A program made the position numbers and the translations under genes. The notes beneath the pieces are model-generated. The model searched no databases. It was not told the origin of the DNA and saw only the letters and a list, made by a program, of their open reading frames with translations. This document shows positions 24,007 through 33,191 of a stretch of DNA of 64,000 nucleotides, piece by piece (position 1 is the first letter of the stretch; every line of letters begins with the position of its first letter). This DNA is from Isoetes taiwanensis (taxonomy: Eukaryota > Streptophyta > Lycopodiopsida > Isoetales > Isoetaceae): NCBI GenBank assembly GCA_021234155.1, contig JAJEKV010000102.1, positions 1,606,456 to 1,670,455 on the forward strand. Direction: 5' to 3'.

Positions 24007-25614
24007 TGTGACGTTCCAGGGGAATATACGCTATAAATACGTATATTCCTGGACCCGTCACCATACAAGTCTACCTAAGTAGCCTTGTATGCATTGGAAA
24101 GTGGCAAGGGGTGCACATCTAAGTTAATTGTTTAACTTAGATAACCTTAGGATAAGACCCATTTCCACATGGCCTTATCCTATTGGGCAACCGCCACACG
24201 ACCTCATCCTAGTGGTGCCACGTGGCATCCCATGTGGACGCTCACCTATATTAGCTCTAACCCTAACCCTAGACCCTTTTTCCCTGACCTAGCCTCTAAA
24301 CCCTCATCTACGCGCCCGAAACTCCGTTTCGAGCACCGTTCGTCGTAGCCTAGCCTGGAGCAGCAGCCCCTGGAAGGTGTGTATGATCGTAGAGCGAGCC
24401 ACGTCAAGGAGCATGGAGACGCCGGGGATGGGAGGAAGCGCTTCTGGAGGAGGTAGGTTGAGTAGAGTCCATGTTAGTTCATCTGGGAGTTAGCACTCCA
24501 GATGGGTTAGTATTTCGTAGCTAGAATAGAGCCAACCTAGATCCTTTGTTGAACATCTTGAACCCTAACTGATAGTTAGATATGTATGATTAGGTTAAGA
24601 TGTTCATATGATATTGTTCATGATGATTATGTGATGTTGGTTGATCATGTTTGTTCCTCTTGTGTTGGGAAGGGGGGTAGAGACCTAGGGCCATATGTAG
24701 TATGCTCCTAGTATAGATCCCTTAGTTCCTATTATATGCGGCATGTGCATAGGAACCCACCAGGCTATGGAGGCTATGATGTGACTCGGCACTACATAAC
24801 GGGGCTAGAGGCAATATGGAGGGAGGATCCCTGTCGAGCGGGGGCTACGGGGGATCCCATAGTGGGCTAGGCTTATGGCCGGTCACTTCGTGTGGGCGGG
24901 CATGGGTCCGACACCTCCCAGGGCGAAGGTGTTGCCCCGCCTCTCAAGAGTTGCAAGTGTCGGCTTGGCTCTTGTTTTGGGGGGTTCAGTCGGGTACGAA
25001 TCGTGTGTCGTCACGATTCTCTAGCCGCCGTGGAGCCTCTAGACCCCGAAGGGGAGATGCAACCCTTCCTACCTCAACGGACCAGGAGATGCAACTGGAG
25101 TAGTCCCGGATGGGTGATGCCATGGGATTGCGTGTGATCCGGAAGGTTAGAGTCATGCCGAGCCTGATCTAGCCCATCCGCAAAGTATGCCTGAGGGGCG
25201 GATGGAGTGGTCAACCCTAGCCATTGTCTTATGCCAGCCCGCCATTGTTATGACTTCGGTCCGCTCTATCTTGAGGCCTATCCATTCGGTCGACTTCCTA
25301 ATGTGCCGCATCCACGGGTAGGAGCTCTCACGTTTTATGGTATGTGGCTATGTTCTTTGCACCTTTGGATATGTGATGGACTACCCTTCGAGGTAATATT
25401 TGTATTGTTGATGCTAGTTCTGACATGTTTATCGCTTCCGCTGTTATAGGAGCCCATAGGGGAAGGGCGCGCAAGACACCTTCGTGTCCCCTCCCCGCGC
25501 TAAGGTCACCTTAGGTGCGGGGTAGACGAAGGGCCTGTGCGGTTGTTGAGCCGGATGGGGGATTTCCTGCCGAGTGTACGGCCGGGTGCCGTATGTTTAG
25601 CAGGGAGCGTCACA
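24007..25614 (+). repeat. Left LTR of the outer element
   Basis: A 1608-bp LTR beginning TGTGACGTTCC and ending GGGAGCGTCACA. A TATA-like ACCTATATTAGC lies at about 24246. The first 700 bp match 49160-49875 with only scattered changes plus one short duplication (extra AATCAATGAACCCT in the right copy), and the last 520 bp match 55175-55655. AACCCTAACCCTA here is LTR sequence, not telomere. Confidence 0.92.
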
Positions 25615-25615
25615 A

Positions 25616-25628
25616 TGGTATCAGAGCC
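25616..25628 (+). other. Primer-binding site, initiator tRNA-Met type
   Basis: TGGTATCAGAGCC follows the LTR end by one base and is the standard complement to the 3' end of plant initiator tRNA-Met, the usual primer for plant LTR retrotransposons. Confidence 0.93.
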
Positions 25629-26046
25629 AAGTTCTTGGTTGACCAGGAACTAGCACTGACCATAACCTTGAAAGTAGTCTAACAAGCTTATAGGGGGTGT
25701 GAAATAAAAATTTTCCACCATCGAACCTCGAAAATAAGGGAAAATTTTTTTCTCTTAGGTAGTGGGTCCGAAATTAGCTTAAGTGTTAGACGAAGAAATG
25801 AATGAGTCGAATTCATCCTCTAGTAAATTGGTGTGGAAATTATGTATCTGCATCAAATTTCACATAAAATGGGTCGAAGAATCATGCCAATCGGAGACCC
25901 GAGTGAAAAATGGCGCAAATCCATAATTAGCACTTCAAACCATTAGGAAATTCGAAAATATTAAAGTATAATACGAAATTAATACAAAGTTAATATATAC
26001 ATTAATAATTAAATAATTACTAAATACGGTGTAATTAATAAGGGAG

Positions 26047-26110
26047 GCTATAATAAATAGGGGTAATTATGGTGGGAGAATATTCCTAGGGACCCTCCTT
26101 TTTAAATATC
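26047..26110 (+). promoter_or_regulatory. Candidate internal promoter of the outer H3-like gene
   Basis: Two TATA-like words precede the ATG at 26196: CTATAATAAATAG at about 26048 and TTTTTAAATATC at 26099-26110. The second is about 96 bp upstream, a spacing like that of the TATA boxes before the other three accessory genes of these two elements. A pyrimidine-rich leader (ATTCTCTCTCCAACCATCCC) follows, as in many plant 5' UTRs. Confidence 0.45.
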
Positions 26111-26195
26111 TGACACCTCATTCTCTCTCCAACCATCCCCACCACCATCTCTCTCTTGATCAGCCTTACGTCACCCATTTCCTGAACTGTAAGAT

Positions 26196-27307
26196 ATGGC
26201 ACGCACTAAACAAACCTACAGGAAGCCTGGCCCTAGGCGAACACCCTCCATGGCGGCAGCAGCAGCGGGCGGTCATGGCAAGCAGATACCACCCCACCTG
26301 AGGCCCAACCTAGACGAGGGGGGGGCTGGCCTTCATCCAACGACTCCTTCCACGACGCCGAAGAGAGTGCACCTAGCCCCAGCGGCAGCTCGTCATCGGC
26401 GGGCACCCAGAGAACCGGCGAGTCCCGCCACTTTGGGCCCTCGACGGACACCGAGGTCGAGGAGCAGGTTGAAGAACAGGTGGGCGGGCAGCAACAGCAG
26501 CACCAAACTCAGGAGGCAGGCCCTTCAGCACCTAAGAAGAAGGGCAAGGAAAAAGTTGCGGAGTGGCCAGAAGAGAAGGCTGCTAGGAAGAAGAGGGAGC
26601 GCGAGCGGGAGCTCAGGCGACAGGAGAGAAGGACAAAGGGAAGAAACGACCGGCCTCGCGGGACCATCGTTATTGAAGAGCCTCCTGAAGAGGAGGAGGC
26701 CCGGGAAGGGGGAGACGGCGAGGAGGAGGAGGAGCAGCAGGGGCCCGACGCTAGACCACCTTACCCTAAGTGGCCGGAGCCACCAAAGGTGGTCAAGAAG
26801 CAGAAGGTGAGAGAACGAGAATTCACGCTCCGTCAGGATCGTGAATTCATGCGTAAGATGAAGGTATACCAGGAGTACCTCCGTCGCTGGACGAGGTACA
26901 ATGACTGGTATTGCCGTCAAGAGGTGCAGCGGGCCGTGGAGGGCGGCAGGCCGAAGAAAAATCAGCCGAAGCCACCCCCACCTAGACCGGAAAAACCCAA
27001 AAGGGTTCACCACGGGCCGAACAGTGTGTACGCCCGGGTGTTTAGGGAGATCAAGCACTTCCAGATGTGCACAAATCTCCTCATAAGGAAGGCGCCCTTC
27101 GAGCGTCTCCTTCGGGAAGTCATGCAGCAGTTCCGGACCGATTATAGGGTTACCCCTCTAATGACCCGGGCTCTGCAAGAGGCTGCTGAAGCAGAGCTGG
27201 TGCAGCTCTTTGAGGAAGGGAATCTCTGTGCCATCCATGCTAAGAGAGTCACCCTTATGCCAAAGGACATTCACTTAGCACGGAGGATTCGCAGGGAGAG
27301 GCCCTAG
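26196..27307 (+). CDS. Retrotransposon-encoded histone H3-like protein
   Basis: The frame from 26196 begins [10 protein letters not shown], the H3 tail with K4 and K9 kept (A7 to Y, S10 to P). At the G8 run 26318-26325 the reading frame changes by one base; the continuing frame runs to the stop at 27307. That part has an acidic/basic region, a PPYPKWP motif (about 26756-26776), a Tyr/Arg-rich helical stretch, a Pro-rich linker, and from about 27017 a complete H3 histone fold: REIKHFQ..TNLLIR (alpha-N/alpha-1), [16 protein letters not shown] (alpha-2), [20 protein letters not shown] (loop 2/alpha-3). The last 27 residues differ from canonical H3 at about 4 positions. KHFQ..TNLLI recalls CENH3, but loop 1 has canonical H3 length. 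It lies between PBS and pol, so it is element cargo. Full length would be about 370 residues, against 135 for H3. Confidence 0.85.
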
Positions 27308-27525
27308 GCCTTAATTTTGTAAATTTTGTTAGAAAGTTAAAATTTTCATGTACTATGTTTTCCTATTAATATAAAAATTACTTTCCTGTAAAATGTTGGA
27401 TGCCTGAAATCTAGGAAATTAAACCCAAGTGTAGTAGAATTCTTTATAACATGCTTAGAAATACCCTAGAAATCATGACTACAACGAAAATTTTGGCAAA
27501 AAAATCATCCAAAAGCAAAAAATCG

Positions 27526-27600
27526 GGCCAACCGGGTGAGACCGCGCCAAACGCGTCTGCGTTCGCGACGCGGAGGCCATCCGCGCGGACTCACCCGGGT
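27526..27600. repeat. 75-bp structured repeat, copy 1 (outer element)
   Basis: Runs from GGCCAACCGGGTGAG to GACTCACCCGGGT. The outer arms CCGGGTGAG and CTCACCCGG pair, with inner CGCG/GCGC-rich complementary blocks. An identical copy lies 202 bp downstream. The host region is AT-rich, so the GC-rich hairpins stand out. Confidence 0.85.
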
Positions 27601-27727
27601 GCGCTGAAATCATGCTTTTAGGTGTCAGTTTTGTTCAAAATAAGTTGCTAGTTAGGTTAGAATTGATCCAATTAGCCATGTTAGCATCTTCAAACTCCCA
27701 AAAATGACCAAAATTGGTTCCAAAATC

Positions 27728-27802
27728 GGCCAACCGGGTGAGACCGCGCCAAACGCGTCTGCGTTCGCGACGCGGAGGCCATCCGCGCGGACTCACCCGG
27801 GT
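27728..27802. repeat. 75-bp structured repeat, copy 2 (outer element)
   Basis: Identical over 75 bp to 27526-27600 as far as I can read. The sequences between and around the copies are not similar, so the unit itself is conserved or recently copied. Confidence 0.85.
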
Positions 27803-27979
27803 CAGCCCATTTTCGACCCAAATTAGCCAAATTTGACCAAACAAACTGCCATGTAGTGTTTCTTGCTTTGCTTTGCTTAGATTTGCACTTCATGGTAGCT
27901 CAATTGGACACCCAGAGCCATAGAACAAAGGTCTTCCCCATCTAGGAACCTTTTGCACGAATCCCGAGGTCAACCATAG

Positions 27980-27990
27980 GCTATAAAAAG
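27980..27990 (+). promoter_or_regulatory. TATA box upstream of outer ORF-X
   Basis: GCTATAAAAAG lies about 100 bp before the ATG at 28082, followed by a C/T-rich leader. The nested element has CTATAAAGGGG at the matching place. Confidence 0.6.
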
Positions 27991-28081
27991 GGCCTCATTT
28001 GTCATTTTCCCTTCCACAGAACTGCTCTCAGCCACTTAGGCGATTTTCTGACTCCTTACTGATCCTTGCAAGCCTTGCTCA

Positions 28082-29602
28082 ATGGCGCCCAACAACTTTG
28101 AAAGATGGTACAATGCTGCAAACCATATCCATCAGCTCCCTGCTGACCAAGCCTTCTCTGTGTTTGACCACTTGTTTGATCTTCATGCAACTCTGTCTAG
28201 AACACCATACTACACAGATATCATGTGCCAATACGACCAACAGGTCCTACCTTGGGAAGTTAGACTACCCCCTAGGGGAGGGAATTGGGTTTCCCTTGAG
28301 ACACTCACCCAAGCCTTAGGTCGAGAGATGGGAGGATCCAAAGGCAAGAAACAGCTATGGGATAGGACTAGGACCATGCCAGATTACATGACCTGCAGAC
28401 ATAATAGGCATAGGTACCTTTCATCTCAGACAGCCCTTGCCCTCTTCATGCACTATAAGTCAATCAACAAAGTAGGGGAACCTTCCGTTCAGCCCTTAGA
28501 TTTAGCTCCACTTAATACCCGTAGGGCCCAGGAGCAGATTCTCAATATAGAATCCTCCGCATATGAACACCATGGCACGACATCGGGGGCACCAATTCTG
28601 CAGATAGACGAAGACTACGAGCAACTAGGGGAGCAAAACCCAGAGTGGGAGAGCAGGGAGGCAACAAGAATGCAGAGGTACATGTCAAGGCACGACGACG
28701 ACATCAGAAGAGCCACCGAGCCACCGGTCGGCATCACAGCTCTGTCGCCGATAGTCATCGACGGAGAGGAGTACATTCTAGCAAATGACATCCTCAACTT
28801 GTCATCCGCCAGAACGGGGACTTGAATCGGCGAGCTTCTAGGCATGATAGCACATGGGAAAAGCACGGACCTCATCGACTATTCATACCGGAGATTCCAA
28901 GGGGAGCTGGCGGAGAGACATTCTTATCTTTGGGGAGACAATGTCGACATAGCGGCCTATCGGCCAGATATAAAGGGAAATCTATCGCCAGAACCCTGTC
29001 ATTTGAGGAGGAGTTCCAGCAGATACAGAGCACACTGTACAAACCAGGGAGGGGCCCAAGCTCCAGCCGGACAGTTCGAGCCAGGAGCATGAGGGAAGGG
29101 TCCAGTAGCATCAACTTGGACAATGCAACCAGCATGTGGAGAGACCATGAAGACCTTATGGCAGTAGATGCCTACGGCGGAGCGGCTCAAAGGAAGGGCA
29201 CGGGATCGCGAGGCACGGGTAAGGGCACGGCACTACGTTACTATCTTCCAGCCCTCAGCCAAGGGCAAATGGTAGTCTTCCACAAGGAGTTCAGTCCAAG
29301 GGGGGAAGAATCAGTGGCACTTCTCATAGCACTCTCTGCCGGCAGCATTCAAGATATACACCCATGAAGATCACGTCATCCTTTTCAAGAGGTCCGTAGC
29401 GCTCCATTGCCTCGACTTCGCTAGGGGCCACCTCAGGGACGCATCACTTTCAGTAGTAGCGGCAACTGCACCAGAACTCCCGGAACCGGAAATGGCGCGA
29501 GCACTCGAGGGAGGATCGACAAGGAACATCCTGCGCAACCTCGGCAAAGGCCTCCGATTCAGAGATGTGAAGAATTTCTTTAGGCTTTCAGGAGGCCATT
29601 GA
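28082..29602 (+). pseudogene. ORF-X, second accessory gene of the outer element (unknown function)
   Basis: Starts MAPNNFERWYNAANHIHQLP and runs about 247 codons to a TGA at 28823-28825. The same frame then continues to about 28985, shifts by one frame (segment with KSIARTLSFEEEFQQIQ), and shifts back before ending after RNILRNLGKGLRFRDVKNFF at 29602. The total is about 505 codons. The nested element has a homologue in the same place, with matching landmarks: F(E/K)RWY near the start, an (E)EEF..IQ block, and a C-terminal (S/T)(R/T)NILRNL....VK(N/K)F. I recognise no known domain, signal peptide or membrane segment. It is not gag, since the nested element has both. Confidence 0.7.
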
Positions 29603-29797
29603 TCAGTTACAAGATTTCCTTTTAAGCTTTAAATTGTATTGACTAATCTCTTTGATATTATCATGTAATGTACTTCTATATATTAATGACTTATTATCAT
29701 CTTGACTTGTAAGTGAAATTTTCACATGATTACTTTTGTATCTAACAATAAATTAATTGTAAACGGATATAATTGATATGTAAAACAAATAACAAGG
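29603..29797 (+). other. AT-rich spacer ending at the gag deletion junction
   Basis: AT-rich DNA resembling the nested element's spacer between ORF-X and gag (36794-36917; both contain AAACAAATAACA- or AAACAAGTAAAACAA-like text). At about 29790-29800 it passes directly into protease-region sequence, so gag, the zinc knuckle and the start of protease are missing. Confidence 0.6.
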
Positions 29798-30888
29798 TAT
29801 TGAAGTCTAAGCCAAGGCCAGTTGCTATGGCAAACGGCTCCATTCGGCACACTAAGGGGAGGAGGATCACGTTCGACATAGACCTTAGTGGAAGTAAGTG
29901 GCCGATGGGAGCAGAAGTCATGGAAATTGGAAGGTATGACCTTATAGTGGGCATTTGAAGCCAGCAAAAGCCATGATTGATTGTGATCGCAACGAAGTCG
30001 CCATGACGGCACCGGACGGCACCAAATTCATAGTAAAAGGTAAGAAGGCAGCTCCTTCTATGCAGTGTATTTCCTTGAAGCACCTAAGGAAAAGTATAGA
30101 AAGAAATAAGGTGGATTACATTTTGAGGTTAGAGGCAATTGAGCCCAATAAGCAAGATGGAAGTGATAAAAGGGGAGTCGAGTTTGCCCAAGCCAGTAGC
30201 AAGGCTCATCTCAGAATTTAAGGATGTATTCCCGGATGAAATCCGCAATTACCACCTTACAAGGGTGTGGAGTGTGAGATCACATTAGCTCCATGCTAAG
30301 CCTACCAAGAAGGCACCTTACGGGATGAGCACCCGAATTGACAGAACTCAAGAAGCAACTCCGGGAATTGCTTGAGCTTGGGTTTATTAGAGCAAGTGTG
30401 TCTCCTTTGAGACACCTATACTCTTTGTGAAGAAGAAAGATGGGAGCTTAAGAATGTGCATAGACTATCGCCCGACTCAACAAGCGCACGATTAAGAACA
30501 AGTATGCATTGCCAAGGGCGATGATTTGATGGATCAGCTCCAAGGAGCAAGGGTATTCTCAAAAATTGACTTAAGGTCGTGGTACCATCGGATAAGAATT
30601 AAGGAAGAGGATATCCATAAGACCGCCTTTAGAACGCGGTATGGTCACTTTGAGTTCACAGTAATGCCCTTTGGATTGTCGAACGCTCCAGCAACTTTTA
30701 TGCGCCTCATGAACGACGTCTTCAGGGATTTTCTAGATGAGTTTGTCATTGTCTTCTTCGACGACATTCTAGTCTATAGCAAGTCCATTGAAGATCATGA
30801 TCAGCATTTGAGGAAAGTCTTGGAGAAGCTGAGACGCCATCGCTTGTATGGCAAGCTCTCCAAATGCCACTTTGCTACCGAAAGAGTG
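29798..30888 (+). pseudogene. Outer element protease remnant and reverse transcriptase, N-terminal part
   Basis: The protease-side segment includes ANGSIRHTKGRRITFDIDLS and MEIGRYDLIVGI. RT follows with [17 protein letters not shown] (30423-30470), [44 protein letters not shown] and the catalytic [10 protein letters not shown] box (about 30750-30780). Frameshifts occur around 30230-30525. The gene stops abruptly at KCHFATERV, where the nested element inserted; EYLGHV resumes at 46113. Confidence 0.88.
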
Positions 30889-32473
30889 TGTGACGTTCCA
30901 ACATAATATACGCCCCAATACGTATATTATACTGCCACGTCACACGTACATGTCACAAGTGACATGTACTTGAGAGTAGGACAACGTTGCACCTAGGAGC
31001 TAAAGGTTGCACCTAGGGGGCAACCTTGGATGTTGGGTATGTAATTAAACATACACAACAAAAGGTTCCTTGTTCATCCATTTCCAAATGGCTCAAAGCC
31101 ATTTGCCCATGTGGATGCCCTAACCTAGATAGGGTCTATATAAGGGCTAAAACCCTAGACCCTAGCTCTCCTTTCACTTTGCCAATTAGGGTTTTCTAGA
31201 GCTTCCTTTCCTCTTTCGCATTTAGGGCTTTCCTGGGCCAATTCGGCCAAGGTAAGGCTCGAAATCGCATTGCCAGGCTCCGAAAAGTCGGATTTGCACA
31301 ACAGGTTCTTGAGTAGCGGTGCCTTCGCAAGATCAGAGCATGGGCGCCTTCGAGGATCGGGGAGCAAGCCAAGGAGCGGTATCTAGTTGTTCTCACAGCA
31401 AACCCGCCTTTAGGCATGGCAATATGCCGGTTTAGTATGTTAGATCATCTCTGGAAGCCTTGTAGATCCCTAGATCTGAGACTCTAACGAATGAACCTAA
31501 CATTGGATGTTAAGTAGATAGATTGATATGATTCTCTATCTCTGTTCTGTGATATTGCATGTATTTCACTCTGTGATCTCCCTTGTTGTGGGAAGGGGGT
31601 AGAGACCTAAAGGTCGTGTAGAAGATGCTCCTAGCATAGCACCTTAGTTCCCACATAATTGCGCCCGTGGCACGAGCCCACCTGGCTGTGGGTGAAGGGG
31701 CAAGGCCGGTTGATAAGGAGGAACTTGTCTCATCGCGGACTGACCCCTCTGGTAGTAAAGCCTATCGGGGGTCTTTGCTGGCTAGGCTTAATGGCTTGTC
31801 ACTGCGTGTGGGCAAGGCATGAGCTCGACACTCGTGGGGTGGTGGATATGACCTTCCAGTGAGTTCAAGTCGAATAAGGGCAGTGGCCCTCTAGCCGCCT
31901 GCGATGAGCATGGATACCTCTGGAGGAGAGGCAGCTCTCTTCCTGCCTCATCGGGGTTGGGGAGATGCAACCCAGCCAATGGTAGCCCCTCAAGATTCAC
32001 CCTACAGACTACGGCCAAGTCCCAACACTTTTTCAGCCTACTGCAAAGTGTGTGCGGGAGGGGCGGATGGAGTGGACTACCCTAAGCCATGTTCTATGCC
32101 AGCCAAATCCATTGCCATGAATTCTGTCTGCAATGAACTCTGGAGGCCTAGCCGTCAGTCATCCCCCTTGAGTCCGAGCCCTGGGTAGGATCTTTCCTTT
32201 GTATTATTGTTATGAAGGTATTGCTAACTCTGTGATGTTGCTATTGTTATGGTGATTGTGTTGTATATTATTAGTTGTGCTCACGTTTGTTAGTTACGCT
32301 TCCAGAATAGGTCGATCCGATGGAAGGCGGATGAATGACACATCCACTCTTCCCTTGCCGGCTCTGCCCCCCATGGGAGTGGAGTCGGTGGATAGCCCCC
32401 GCGGCAGTTTGCCGGGGAATGCTCCTCCTTCAATAATGATCACGGGCATCGATAAGGAGTAGGGGCGTCCACA
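30889..32473 (+). repeat. Left LTR of the nested element
   Basis: 1585 bp, starting TGTGACGTTCCAACATAATA, with TATA-like GGTCTATATAAGG at about 31132 and ending GGGGCGTCCACA. It matches 44514-46110 along its length, with many small indels concentrated in G/C runs. Its first and last 10-20 bp resemble the outer element's LTR. Confidence 0.9.
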
Positions 32474-32474
32474 G

Positions 32475-32486
32475 TGGTATCGAGCA
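32475..32486 (+). other. Primer-binding site, nested element
   Basis: TGGTATCGAGCA one base after the LTR resembles the initiator tRNA-Met PBS (TGGTATCAGAGCC) with one base missing. Confidence 0.75.
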
Positions 32487-32681
32487 TGATCTTGGCATCC
32501 AAGATCGAGCAGCCCATTTTTCCCTTAGGACTAACAGTAGATTCGAGTCTTGGGGTATAGCCACCCAAGCAAGAGCTTCGAACAATTGGGAAAATTTCCC
32601 AATTTTTGGGTAGATTTTAGCTCCATGATAGGTTGCTGATGAAGTGTAGCATCTTTCCCAACCTAAATTGTCAAAAAACAG

Positions 32682-32971
32682 TCGACCCCTCACAGAGTGC
32701 GCCCAGCACCATTCGGTTCATAAACCGATTCCACCCCTGGCGCCTTGTGGTGAGTGGTTGACCTCCGCTTGACATAGTTAGGTGTCCCAATTAATTAAGA
32801 TAATGGTGTAGTTTGGATTATTCCCTTAGTTCTAGATAGGATTGTATGTTATAACACTAAGAAACTCCCTGTAAATTGTAAAATAGCCTCGAAAGCGATC
32901 GACCCCTCCACGAGTGCCCGGACCCTTTAGGTTGGTAATCCAATCCGGCCCAGCGTCTTGTGTGAGTGGTG
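32682..32971. repeat. Hairpin repeats R1 and R2 upstream of the nested H3-like gene
   Basis: R1 (32682-32760) and R2 (32899-32971) are diverged copies of a unit of about 78 bp. The plan is CCCCTC(A)CGAGTGC..CC, an inner inverted repeat around ATTCGGTT..AACCGAT, then GGCGCC..TTGTG(G)TGAGTGGT. The outer arms can pair (CTCAC with GTGAG, GCGCC with GGCGC). Three more copies lie beyond the H3-like gene. Confidence 0.75.
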
Positions 32972-33079
32972 GGTGTTTTGAAGTATGGTGAACCCAAATG
33001 AATGCCTCGTACCTTCGCTAATGCCCTAGTTTGTTTTCCCCATATATGAATTGCGGGTCCCAACCCTAAATTCCACCTC

Positions 33080-33090
33080 CCTATAAATAG
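33080..33090 (+). promoter_or_regulatory. TATA box upstream of the nested H3-like gene
   Basis: CCTATAAATAG, a near-ideal plant TATA box, lies about 110 bp before the ATG at 33192, with a C-rich leader (TTTTACCCCCACCTTTCC). It suggests that this gene is transcribed from its own promoter rather than only from the LTR. Confidence 0.65.
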
Positions 33091-33191
33091 AAAATTAGGG
33101 TTTCCATTTTACCCCCACCTTTCCTCGAGAACAGCTTCGCCTAAGAAGACGATCTTCAGCGCCAAAGCTTCGAAACCCGACAAACAAAAGC

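Larger units (their letters stand above)
27308..28081 (+). other. Spacer between H3-like gene and ORF-X
   Basis: Non-coding. The first part is AT-rich (probable 3' end of the H3-like transcript, with TTAATATAAAAATTAC at about 27366). It then holds two identical GC-rich hairpin repeats and a TATA box before ORF-X. Confidence 0.6.

Noticed and set aside
24250-24275. AACCCTAACCCTA resembling telomere repeat
   Set aside because: Only about two units, present identically in both LTRs of the outer element (also near 49410), so it is LTR sequence.
26525-27058. Minus-strand Leu-rich 177-codon frame
   Set aside because: Composition shadow of the H3-like gene on the plus strand.
26196-27307. The H3-like gene as an ordinary host histone gene
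   Set aside because: It lies between PBS and pol of an LTR element, is far longer than H3, and a diverged homologue holds the same position in the nested element.
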